Assembly (NCBI GenBank): GCA_024235215.1
Contig: JACKMU010000002.1
Coordinates: 619,668-683,667 of the forward strand
Length of the DNA stretch: 64,000 nt
Source: Chromatiaceae bacterium
Lineage (GTDB): Bacteria > Pseudomonadota > Gammaproteobacteria > Chromatiales > Chromatiaceae
Reading direction: 5' to 3'
The position numbers and the translations under genes were made by a program. Positions within the stretch are counted from its first letter, which is position 1. Every line of letters begins with the position of its first letter. This document shows, piece by piece, positions 25,635-33,299 of this stretch. The notes under the pieces are model-generated. The model saw only the letters and a program-made list of their open reading frames with translations, did not search any database and had not been told where the DNA came from.

Positions 25635-26671
25635 TGCAGCATATCTTCGGTGATGGGTGTGCCGGCAGGAATGGTCACCCGTGCACGACGCTGTGCAACT
25701 CGGGCAAGGTTCGACGGCGGCAGGCCGCTGCCGGGTCGTTGCGCCAGCAACAACTCCGGCACCAACCGCTCGCCTGGGGTGATGTCGCGTGCCGCGGTGA
25801 GACTCTTGCGCGCCCACTGGATAGCGCGCTGCTCGGTGTCACCCACCCGCTTCGATCCACCACCCAGTGCGGCTTCGGTGTCGCGGATGTCGCGCACGAA
25901 CGGGCCGAAAGTTGCGGGATCGCAGGAGACTTTCCAGTCCTGTGCGTTCGGTACGTCTTTGTCTATCGTAATGTGTTTTTCGATCAGATTCGCACCGAGC
26001 GCGACGGCGGCGAGTGGAACAGCCGTTCCACTGGTGTGATCCGAATAACCGACCGGTCCAGAGAAAAACTGACGAATTTGCTGCATCACCTTTAGGTTGA
26101 CCATCGCCGGGTCCGCCGGATAACTGGTAACACAGTGCAGGATGGCGAGCGGTGGGGCGCCGTTGGCGGCAATGATCTCCACCGCCTCACGTATCTGCTC
26201 CAGCGTGTACATGCCGGTCGAAAGGATCACCGGTTTGCCACGGCTTGCAACATTGGCGAGAAACGGCCAGTTCTCCACTTCACCCGAACCGATCTTGAAG
26301 GCAGGGACCTGCAACTCGTTGTCCAGAAAATCCAACGCCATCTCATCATGAGGCGTACAGAGAAACGGAATACCTCTGTCGCGGCAGCGTTGCTGCATCC
26401 TGGCAATCGCGGCATCCGGAAGCTCTTTACTCCTCAGCCTGTCACGCCAGTCCGGCGCGCTCGGCCCGACCAGTCGATCGGTGTGGTAGTGCTGGGTTTT
26501 GAATACGTCAGCGCCTGCTGAGACAGCGAGCTCAATCAGATCGAAAGCCTTGTCCAGCCCGCCGAAGTGGCTCACCCCTGCTTCGGCAATGATATAACAG
26601 GGCTCGCCGTTGCCGATGCGTCTGCCCTCAATCTCAATATGGGACGGAAATCCCGTCACCGTTGTTTCCAC
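25631..26671 (-). CDS. N-acetylneuraminate synthase-like protein (NeuB-like) with SAF domain
   Basis: The protein is up to 346 residues. The TIM-barrel half has YIIAEAGVSHFGG, KTQHYHTDRLV, FKIGSGEVENWPF, STGMYTLEQIREA and the metal-binding HCVTSYP. GYSDHTSG and LIEKHITIDK follow. The C-terminal SAF (antifreeze-like) domain begins near residue 285 (RSLTAARDITPGE). It condenses PEP with a mannosamine-type sugar. The start is GTG: 26671 or 26659, the latter giving a 4-base GTGA overlap with sqdB. It is coupled at both ends, to the SqdB-like gene upstream and the NeuC-like gene downstream. Confidence 0.88.
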   Translation of the reverse strand: METTVTGFPSHIEIEGRRIGNGEPCYIIAEAGVSHFGGLDKAFDLIELAVSAGADVFKTQHYHTDRLVGPSAPDWRDRLRSKELPDAAIARMQQRCRDRGIPFLCTPHDEMALDFLDNELQVPAFKIGSGEVENWPFLANVASRGKPVILSTGMYTLEQIREAVEIIAANGAPPLAILHCVTSYPADPAMVNLKVMQQIRQFFSGPVGYSDHTSGTAVPLAAVALGANLIEKHITIDKDVPNAQDWKVSCDPATFGPFVRDIRDTEAALGGGSKRVGDTEQRAIQWARKSLTAARDITPGERLVPELLLAQRPGSGLPPSNLARVAQRRARVTIPAGTPITEDMLQ

Positions 26672-27813
26672 TTCACGGCAGGCTGAATAACATCCGGATC
26701 GATGCGGTCACGATGTGTCAGCGCCACTTCGAGCATGTGGTCAATGACCGCGTCGGTCAGCAGGTGAGGCTCCAGGCCGAGTTGCTGAAGTTTGGAGTGC
26801 TTGGCGTTGTAGTAGTGGTCCTCCTGCTCCACACGCGGATTCTCGATGTGGTCGATCGTGACCGCCAAGCCACGCACTGCAGCGACACCTTTGACCCGCT
26901 CGGCGATCTGCATGATGGAAAGCTGTTCAGTGAACTGGTTAAAGACGCGAAACTCACCGCGCTCGGCCGGGTTATCGGCTGCCAGCTCGACACAACGCAG
27001 GGTGTCGCGGATATTGAGGTAACCACGCGTCTGGCTGCCGGAACCGTACACCGTGAGCGGAACCCCGACCACCGCCTGGGTAACGAAGCGATTGAGGACT
27101 GTACCGAACACCGAATCGTAGTGGAAACTGGTCTGCAGATCCTCATGCCGGCGGGTCTCGTCAGTATCGATGCCGTAGACCACACCCTGGTTCAAATCCG
27201 TGACCCGCTGACCCCAAACCCGGCTGGCGAATGCCAGATTGTTGGAGTCGTGTACCTTGGAAAGATGGTAGAAGGAGTGTGGCTTCTTGGGATAGAGCAC
27301 CCGGTCTTTTCTGCCGTTGTGCTCGACATCCAACCATCCCTCCTCGATATCGATGTTCGGCGTGCCGTATTCACCCATGGTACCGAGTTTGACCAGGTGG
27401 GTGTCCGGATCCGTATGCTGGATCGCGAACATGACATTCAAGGTGCCCAGCACGTTGTTCATCTGAGTGTCGGCGCAGGTCGTCCGATTCATCATCGAGT
27501 AAGGGGCGGAGGGTTGCTCGGCATAATGCACCACCGCTTCGGGCCGGAAGTCTTCGAACATCTTGTAGACGAAACGGTGATTGTGTGCGATGTCTCCGAT
27601 ATAGGTTTTGATCTCCTTACCGCTGACTTCGCGCCAACGCTTCACCCGCACATTGAGCGAGCGGATATGGTTCAAGGGCTCCACACCGATGGAGGCCTCC
27701 CAGAAACGCTTGATCATATTGTCGGCAACCGCGACCTCGTGACCGCGTTCAGAGAGGTACATGGCCGTAGGCCAACCGAGATAGCCATCACCGCCGAGTA
27801 TTAGAATGCGCAT
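26656..27813 (-). CDS. sqdB: UDP-sulfoquinovose synthase (SqdB/SQD1 family)
   Basis: This 385-residue short-chain dehydrogenase/epimerase tracks Arabidopsis SQD1 closely. The N-terminal NAD motif is GGDGYLGWPTA. Then come YIGDI, EQPSAPYSMMNR, the catalytic block LVKLGTMGEYGTPNIDIEEG, SFYHLSKVHDSNN (the Tyr/Lys pair), DLNQGVVYG, GQTRGYLNIRDT in variant form, FNQFTEQLS, and the C-terminal NPRVEQEDHYYNAKHSKL. The enzyme makes UDP-sulfoquinovose from UDP-glucose and sulfite. It is the first gene of the operon, overlapping the NeuB-like gene. No SqdX/SqdD glycolipid transferase is seen here, so the product may go to a surface glycan rather than to a sulfolipid; this is inference. Confidence 0.9.
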   Translation of the reverse strand: MRILILGGDGYLGWPTAMYLSERGHEVAVADNMIKRFWEASIGVEPLNHIRSLNVRVKRWREVSGKEIKTYIGDIAHNHRFVYKMFEDFRPEAVVHYAEQPSAPYSMMNRTTCADTQMNNVLGTLNVMFAIQHTDPDTHLVKLGTMGEYGTPNIDIEEGWLDVEHNGRKDRVLYPKKPHSFYHLSKVHDSNNLAFASRVWGQRVTDLNQGVVYGIDTDETRRHEDLQTSFHYDSVFGTVLNRFVTQAVVGVPLTVYGSGSQTRGYLNIRDTLRCVELAADNPAERGEFRVFNQFTEQLSIMQIAERVKGVAAVRGLAVTIDHIENPRVEQEDHYYNAKHSKLQQLGLEPHLLTDAVIDHMLEVALTHRDRIDPDVIQPAVKWKQR

Positions 27814-28310
27814 TGGAACCCTCGAAATAAATGGTCAAGCGTGGAATGGTCGGGTTGCTCTTGAGCCCGGCCTGTGTGGCTTACTGGCAGCCGGTGTTGC
27901 AGCAAATGGCCGTAAGCTGCTCGAGCATGCCACGGACCATGGGTGTTCCAAGTTCGCATGGCATGGGTTGAACATATTCCAAAAAGTTGGCTATTTTAAC
28001 TACTATCGATTCCCCATGCCAGCAGGAGAGGTGCGGTTTTTCCGGAACGACACTGTATTTTGATAAATCACCGCAGTTAGCTGGTAAGCAACCGGTCAGC
28101 GTTGCAACAGCGGTGCTTCATGGGCAGGCAACCCAAGGGATGAAACCGATGACCCGTTCCAAGGGGACCACAGCTGACCCGATCTTAACCGGAATGGGTC
28201 TGCGAATAGCACACAGTATTGCCGAGCAGTGTGCGATCGCCACCACCGGTAGACGCTACCCGGCGCCTGCGCCATAATCTCAGGTCGGCTGGCAGACAGA
28301 AGCGGAACTG
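27814..28310. promoter_or_regulatory. Gene-free divergent region upstream of sqdB and the GFA protein
   Basis: The 497-base region holds two short open frames that match no family, and codon patterns are poor. The minus-strand sugar operon and the plus-strand GFA gene must both start here. I found no clear -10/-35 pair, sigma-54 site or riboswitch. The AT-rich stretch around 27968-28010 is the best place for promoters. Confidence 0.4.
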
Positions 28311-28724
28311 ATGATGAGCAAAGAAATTGCGGGTAGCTGTCTCTGCGGGAAAGTTCGATTTACCATCTGGGGACCGTTCAGCGCTTTCCATCTCTGCCAC
28401 TGTTCCAGATGCCGAAAAGATACCGGTTCCGCGCATGCCTCCAATATCTTTACGGAACCGGGAAACATTCGCTGGTTATCCGGTGAGGAAATCGTGCAAC
28501 GGTATGACCTGCCCACCGCTGAGCGATTTGCGAAATGTTTCTGTAGAGAGTGCGGCTCGCCGGTTCCCTATCTGAGCAGAGACCACAAGTTTCTCATCAT
28601 CCCCGCCGGTTCCCTGGATGCAGATCCCGATGTTCGGCCGCAAGATCATATCTTCTGGCAGGACCGGGCCGACTGGTATGAAGCCGGACTGGCAGCGGTG
28701 CACTTTGACGGATACCCCAAATAG
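28311..28724 (+). CDS. GFA/CENP-V-family zinc protein (glutathione-dependent formaldehyde-activating-like)
   Basis: The 137-residue protein has the GFA zinc-ligand set: CLCGKVRF at the start, HCSRCRKDTGSAH near residue 30, and CFCRECGSPVPYL near residue 78. The fold holds one or two zinc ions. The family is widespread and most members have no proven link to formaldehyde. Tandem ATGs at 28311 and 28314 are both usable. It is a single gene facing the conflict-like operon (convergent), and a short imperfect palindromic region lies between their ends. Confidence 0.85.
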   Translation: MMSKEIAGSCLCGKVRFTIWGPFSAFHLCHCSRCRKDTGSAHASNIFTEPGNIRWLSGEEIVQRYDLPTAERFAKCFCRECGSPVPYLSRDHKFLIIPAGSLDADPDVRPQDHIFWQDRADWYEAGLAAVHFDGYPK

Positions 28725-28816
28725 CGGATACCCAATGCGGGCCGGGTACAGCTATTGTCGGGCGACCAACAGCTACCCGTAACGGGCATGCTGACAAGGC
28801 ACCGCCAAAGCGCCGA

Positions 28817-31300
28817 TCACGCATAGGGAAGGATGAGGTCGATCCGCATGGCTGCGGTCAAACCCTCCAGCTGATAGCTGGGCTGCAGGAAGACTTGCGC
28901 ATTCAGAAAACCCAACGCTTCGCCCGACTCTTCCAGTACCACTTCAGCGGCAGCCAAAGGTTTTCCCGCCCTTGCTTCCCCGGTGGAAGAACCGGGCTCC
29001 GGATCGACGTATTGAGAAACCCACTGATTCAGCCACCGTTCCAGTGCTTTTATCTCCTTGAAAGCCCCTACTCTGTCCCGGCTGATAGCCATCAGATAAT
29101 GCGCGAACCGGCTGCATACGAAGATGAATGGGAGGCGTGCAGCGATGGCGGCATTGGCCGATGCTTCCGGATGGTCGAACCGGGGAGGCTGGTACAGGGA
29201 CTGGGCGCCAATGAAGACCGCAGTGTCAGAATTCGGGCGATGCAACAACGGCAGAAAACCGAGCTTTTCCAGTTCCGCTTCCCGCCGATCGGTGATGGAA
29301 ATCTCGGTCGGACTCTTCAGTTCCACCCGCCCTTCATTCGTGTGGAAACTGTGGACGGGCAGTCCCTCGACGACACCGCCCGACTCCACACCGCGAATCC
29401 GGGCACACCAACCATAAGTCCTGAACGCCCGGTTGATATTGACCGCCATCGCGTAAGCGGCATTGCACCAGACATAACTTTCGGCGTCCGCCTCGCCGGT
29501 GATCTCGTCGAACGTATCGAGTATACCAATCGGATTGGTTCCACCCCCATAGGGAAGACGTCCGAGAAAACGCGGCAGTGTCAGGGCGATGTAGCGGGAA
29601 TTCTCCGACTCGCGCAGAGAACGCCACTGAGCGTATTCCGGCGTCATGAATATCCTGGTGAGATCCCTCGGATGGCCCAACTCCTGCCACGAGGCCATTC
29701 CCAAAAGCGCAGGTGAAGCAGCCGCGATGAAAGGGGCGTGAATTGCCGCGCAGATACGGCCCATCGCAGCGAGCAACTCGATATCGGCAGGTGTGTTGTC
29801 GAACGGGTAATCACCCACCAGACACCCGTAGGGTTCACCGCCCGGCATCCCGAATGGCTCTTCGTAGAGTTTCTTGAACAGCGGGCTCTGCTTCCACTCT
29901 CCAGCGGAATACCGTTTCATCAGCCTGGTCAATTCCCGCTTGGAGATGTTCAGCACCCGAATCTTCAGGTGCTCATCCGTCTCCGTGTTGTGCACCAGGT
30001 AGTGCAGGCCGCGCCAGCTGCGTTCGAGATGTTGAAAAGCTTCGTGGTGCAGGATCGCTGACAGCATCTCTCCGGACTGTATCAGCGCCGGATACCGCCG
30101 CAGGATTGACTCGGGAGAAAAGTCCTCCATACCCCGCATCGCCAGTTCAATCCGGAACTCGCCTTCCCCAGCCAACAGATCGGGCACCACCAGTTCCAAC
30201 CTCGGCAGGAAACCTTCCATGACCGCATCGAAGTTATCCGCATCGATCTGGATAAACTTGCGATCGGCTACCGGTTGGGGAGATGCGTCCAGATTGCCGG
30301 AGAGATCTGCCAGCACGCCGGAAACGAACGGCAACTCCACACTGATCTCGGCTCCCGCTGTTTCGACAGCGTAGTTGATCCGGGTTCTCGGTGCGCGGTT
30401 GCGCTGGATGAATCTCCCGGACGCCGGTCGTTTTGGCTCGGCCAGCCGATAGGCAGCACCATCGATCAGTCGCAGAACGATCTCGGCCGCATCCAGCTCG
30501 CGAAACACCGGTTCGCTTCCGGCGAGGGTCAGGACATGAAGCGCCTGGCCCGTCCAGTCTTCGATCTGCAGCCACAGCGGTCGGGTAAAAGGCATATCCA
30601 ACGCGTGACCATTCTGGATGCGCCGTACCGGGCTGACGATTATTCCGGCGTTGGTGAGACCCACCTGGATCTGGCGCCTGGAAAGTCTCTGCGTGGCGAA
30701 ATCGAACTCACCGGTCTGAACGAATTTCTGCGGCTGATCACCCAGCACACTGGTATCGCCAAGCAGCAGATGCGCACCGATCCATAACCGGTATGCAGCA
30801 TCACTCTCGAGTACCCCGGGCGGCATGTTGGCGATGGCACGCACCACCCAGCGTGCCACCCCTTCCGCATTGTCGCTCTGTTGCAGTTCCCGCCAGACCT
30901 GCCGCCAGTTTTCGTCGATCCAGGGATCCTGAGGCTCACGCAGAAATCGCCAGGTCTGCTCCTCCTCCAGTCTCGCCTTCGGAGTCAGCCAGCCCGCCAG
31001 CGGCAGGTGCACCTTCTCCCAGAGTGTATCCAGCAGCACCCGGTCCGCTGCCAGCCGCATTCGCAGAAAGGCGCGCACATCGGGTCGGAACGAAAAACCA
31101 CCGGCGGAGCGGGCCTCCACCAGACTGCTCAGCCAGAGATCGGCTTCATTGCCGGTTGAAGCCTCAGCGACAAGACGCAACCGGGCGAGCCGAAGCACAG
31201 CAGGGGAAACGCGTACCGGCAGGCTGCTTACCACCGCGAGCTTCGCTGCGGCAGGCTGCCGGTCTTCCAGCAACTGCCACTGCTCAGCGGGATCAGACAT
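28817..31300 (-). CDS. Fusion of an unknown N-terminal module with TssB-like and TssC-like sheath domains
   Basis: The 827-residue protein (start ATG 31300 behind a G-rich site) is tripartite. Residues 1 to about 300 are an unrecognised, mostly helical module with EADLWLSSLVEARSAGGFS. About 310-410 matches TssB/VipA: LPFVSGVLADLSGNL, DRKFIQIDADNFDAVM, MEDFSPESILRRYPAL. The rest matches TssC/VipB: LERSWRGLHYLVHNTETDEH, LVGDYPFD, HAPFIAAASPALLGM, WRSLRESENSRYIALTLPRF, GWCARIRGVESGGVVEGLPV, FICSRFAHYL in variant form. The TssB tail and TssC N-terminal helix are missing at the join. In type VI systems that helix binds ClpV. It is the last gene of the TIR-MoxR-vWA operon and overlaps the vWA gene by 8 bases. 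No other tss gene is present. Confidence 0.88.
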   Translation of the reverse strand: MSDPAEQWQLLEDRQPAAAKLAVVSSLPVRVSPAVLRLARLRLVAEASTGNEADLWLSSLVEARSAGGFSFRPDVRAFLRMRLAADRVLLDTLWEKVHLPLAGWLTPKARLEEEQTWRFLREPQDPWIDENWRQVWRELQQSDNAEGVARWVVRAIANMPPGVLESDAAYRLWIGAHLLLGDTSVLGDQPQKFVQTGEFDFATQRLSRRQIQVGLTNAGIIVSPVRRIQNGHALDMPFTRPLWLQIEDWTGQALHVLTLAGSEPVFRELDAAEIVLRLIDGAAYRLAEPKRPASGRFIQRNRAPRTRINYAVETAGAEISVELPFVSGVLADLSGNLDASPQPVADRKFIQIDADNFDAVMEGFLPRLELVVPDLLAGEGEFRIELAMRGMEDFSPESILRRYPALIQSGEMLSAILHHEAFQHLERSWRGLHYLVHNTETDEHLKIRVLNISKRELTRLMKRYSAGEWKQSPLFKKLYEEPFGMPGGEPYGCLVGDYPFDNTPADIELLAAMGRICAAIHAPFIAAASPALLGMASWQELGHPRDLTRIFMTPEYAQWRSLRESENSRYIALTLPRFLGRLPYGGGTNPIGILDTFDEITGEADAESYVWCNAAYAMAVNINRAFRTYGWCARIRGVESGGVVEGLPVHSFHTNEGRVELKSPTEISITDRREAELEKLGFLPLLHRPNSDTAVFIGAQSLYQPPRFDHPEASANAAIAARLPFIFVCSRFAHYLMAISRDRVGAFKEIKALERWLNQWVSQYVDPEPGSSTGEARAGKPLAAAEVVLEESGEALGFLNAQVFLQPSYQLEGLTAAMRIDLILPYA

Positions 31301-32348
31301 CGCCGCCCCCCGCGCGCCGGCCCATTCGTTTGCTGCGCCGCAACTTCTGCACACCGGTCCCCGTGTCCCAAGTGAGCGACACATCGAAGTCTGTGGCAAC
31401 CTGCGGCCAGCGATCCTGTGCATAGGGATTGAGCAATACAGTGTTCACACCGCGCCTGACCGCCTCATCGAGAAACGGCCACCAGACACTGGTGATGCCC
31501 TCATCGCTCCCTTCGCCAATGCCCAGATCACTCACCACGACCAATGCAGAGCAGCGTGCCGGCCAGCGCAGTTCCGTCCATCGCACCTGACCTCTCTGGC
31601 GCACCCCCTTGCGTGGATCGGCAATAAAGTCCCCGATGCGGGTACGGTCCTCCCCCAGCAAACGGGCAGCGGTGAAGGCCAGTTGCTGCTTGTCCCTGGC
31701 GAAAGGCAGCATAGACGGTCCCGCTTCGAACAACCAGTGAATCGCATGCGGAAGCGCGCTCACCAGCCGCCGGGGCAACACACGGATCGGCTCTCCGCTG
31801 GCGATCTGTTTCACGACACCATGCAGATCGGGTTCACCGGCCGCTGCAGGAACAGTGGACATCTCCCGCAGAATGGCACGTACCCGGCTTGCCGGGAACA
31901 GCGCTGCAACGGGAATGGACGTCACTCCCCGATAGACCGCTGCGCTTGCGCCGGGTGTCACCGTTGGCGCGCCAAGCTGCTGATCGGGCTCGAGATCCGC
32001 TCGTTCGGTGATCAGCTGCAGCAGCGACCTGACGGCAACCATCCTGTCCACTGCTGCGGATCGCTCTTTCCCGCGCTCCGACCCACCCGGATCGGACTCA
32101 GCGGTAATTCCCTGCGCGCCAACACGGCTGGTCCGCCGCTGTGCAGACCGATCGATCCGGTCTACCTGGATGGTGGTGCCGATGCCGGGCAAGCCCCTCA
32201 GCGGAGCTGCGTCATGGGACCGTGCTGCGGATCTGTCCGGTGCGATCATGCGCCGCAGTGATCTGATCAACGTCTGATCCGTGCCCCTGCCCTCTGGTTG
32301 AAGAAGAGCAACGGCCCGGATCAGGTCAGCCAGGGTACCGGAATCCAT
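31293..32348 (-). CDS. vWA-like protein with a degenerate metal-binding site
   Basis: The protein is 351 residues. The N-terminal half is low in family signal and rich in Arg/Ala/Gly. From about residue 190 a von Willebrand A-type fold is suggested: HWLFEAGPSMLPFARD occupies the place of the DxSxS metal site (here E-A-G-P-S), then LVVVSDLGIG near residue 270, and WPFLDEAVRRGVNTVLLNP. The loss of the first Asp suggests no normal metal adhesion. ATG 32348 follows AGGGA with a 7-base spacer, better than GTG 32351. It is sandwiched between MoxR and the sheath fusion. MoxR ATPases are regularly paired with vWA proteins, where the vWA part links the ATPase to its client. Confidence 0.65.
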   Translation of the reverse strand: MDSGTLADLIRAVALLQPEGRGTDQTLIRSLRRMIAPDRSAARSHDAAPLRGLPGIGTTIQVDRIDRSAQRRTSRVGAQGITAESDPGGSERGKERSAAVDRMVAVRSLLQLITERADLEPDQQLGAPTVTPGASAAVYRGVTSIPVAALFPASRVRAILREMSTVPAAAGEPDLHGVVKQIASGEPIRVLPRRLVSALPHAIHWLFEAGPSMLPFARDKQQLAFTAARLLGEDRTRIGDFIADPRKGVRQRGQVRWTELRWPARCSALVVVSDLGIGEGSDEGITSVWWPFLDEAVRRGVNTVLLNPYAQDRWPQVATDFDVSLTWDTGTGVQKLRRSKRMGRRAGGGDV

Positions 32349-32373
32349 CACTCAATCCCTGTCACTGTGAAGT

Positions 32374-33297
32374 TCACATCGATGGCAACGACGCAGCGCT
32401 TGCCCGACCCTTTAACATGCAGGCTTCCGCCAGTTCACGCCAGTGGCTGGAACCACGGCGTACCCGCAGCTCCCTGCAGGCCTGGATGAAATCCAGAAAC
32501 TCTGCTGCACTGGGTCCTTGCGCCTGCTCCCCCTGTGGTCTCGCTACGCGCAGTTGCTCGACCAGCTCGAGCGCGGCCGCGACGATCTCCGGGTGCTGCG
32601 GAAAATGCAGCGCCCCCACTCCGGCGAGATCCGGCTGATCCAGATTGAGACAGACACATCTGCGCACGAAGGCCGGCGGAAGGTCCCGTTCATCGTTACT
32701 CGTAATGACGATGAGTGGCACCCCATCCCTGCAGGTGACATAGCGCGCGCTATCGGCGACTTCGAAACGCAGGGAACCGAGTACCTCGAGCAGATTGTTC
32801 GGCAAATCCGGGTCTGCCTTGTCGATCTCATCGATGAGGACCACCGCCGGATCCAACGACTCCGACCCGGACGTTTCCCGATTGTCATCCAGCAGCAACA
32901 TGGGGTCCTTTGCGGAGTACCTGTCCAGTGCCAGCCACAGGACGGACGACCTCACGTAAGCCAGCATTCGTGGATCGAGCGCCTTCGCCTGCGCATCCTG
33001 AAGCCGGCGGACATGGTCCAGTTCCCAGAGCAATGAACTGACTTCCGTACGCGAGTTGATGACACGTTCAAGATAACGCCAGCCCAACCTGTGGGCCGTG
33101 CTGCGCGCCAGCGCGGATTTGCCACAACCGGTGGGTCCGGTGACCAGCAACGGACGCTGCGTGGCGGCAGCGGCCGAAATGGCCAGTTCCATCTCCTCGT
33201 CATAAAGGTAGTCAAACCCCGTTCTGAAATCGCCGGCACCGGTTGCCGGCAATCTGCGCGCCTGATCCGGATTGGTGAAAATATTGTTGAAGTCCAT
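32374..33297 (-). CDS. MoxR-like AAA+ ATPase
   Basis: The 307-residue protein shows Walker A GPTGCGKSALA near residue 53, Walker B VVLIDEIDKAD near residue 153, sensor 1 in IVITSNDERDLPPAF, and an arginine finger in FVRRC. The form is that of MoxR/RavA-like AAA+ remodellers. It begins 2 bases after the TIR stop (TAA CC ATG), so translation is coupled. In this operon it could remodel the sheath fusion in place of ClpV, or act as the nucleotide switch of a conflict system. The C-terminal 70 residues form the lid. Confidence 0.88.
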   Translation of the reverse strand: MDFNNIFTNPDQARRLPATGAGDFRTGFDYLYDEEMELAISAAAATQRPLLVTGPTGCGKSALARSTAHRLGWRYLERVINSRTEVSSLLWELDHVRRLQDAQAKALDPRMLAYVRSSVLWLALDRYSAKDPMLLLDDNRETSGSESLDPAVVLIDEIDKADPDLPNNLLEVLGSLRFEVADSARYVTCRDGVPLIVITSNDERDLPPAFVRRCVCLNLDQPDLAGVGALHFPQHPEIVAAALELVEQLRVARPQGEQAQGPSAAEFLDFIQACRELRVRRGSSHWRELAEACMLKGRASAASLPSM

Positions 33298-33299
33298 GG

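Noticed and set aside
26656..27813. Ordinary UDP-glucose 4-epimerase or dTDP-glucose dehydratase
   Set aside because: The LGTMGEYGTPNIDIEEG and NPRVEQEDHYYNAKH blocks are specific to the SqdB/SQD1 branch.
27806..28277. Two short plus-strand frames upstream of the GFA gene
   Set aside because: No ribosome site, no family resemblance, and codon use unlike the neighbours; more likely control DNA.
28817..31300. Part of a normal type VI secretion locus
   Set aside because: Only sheath-like domains are found; no baseplate, tube, spike, membrane complex or ClpV gene in 64 kb, and the neighbours are TIR, MoxR and vWA.
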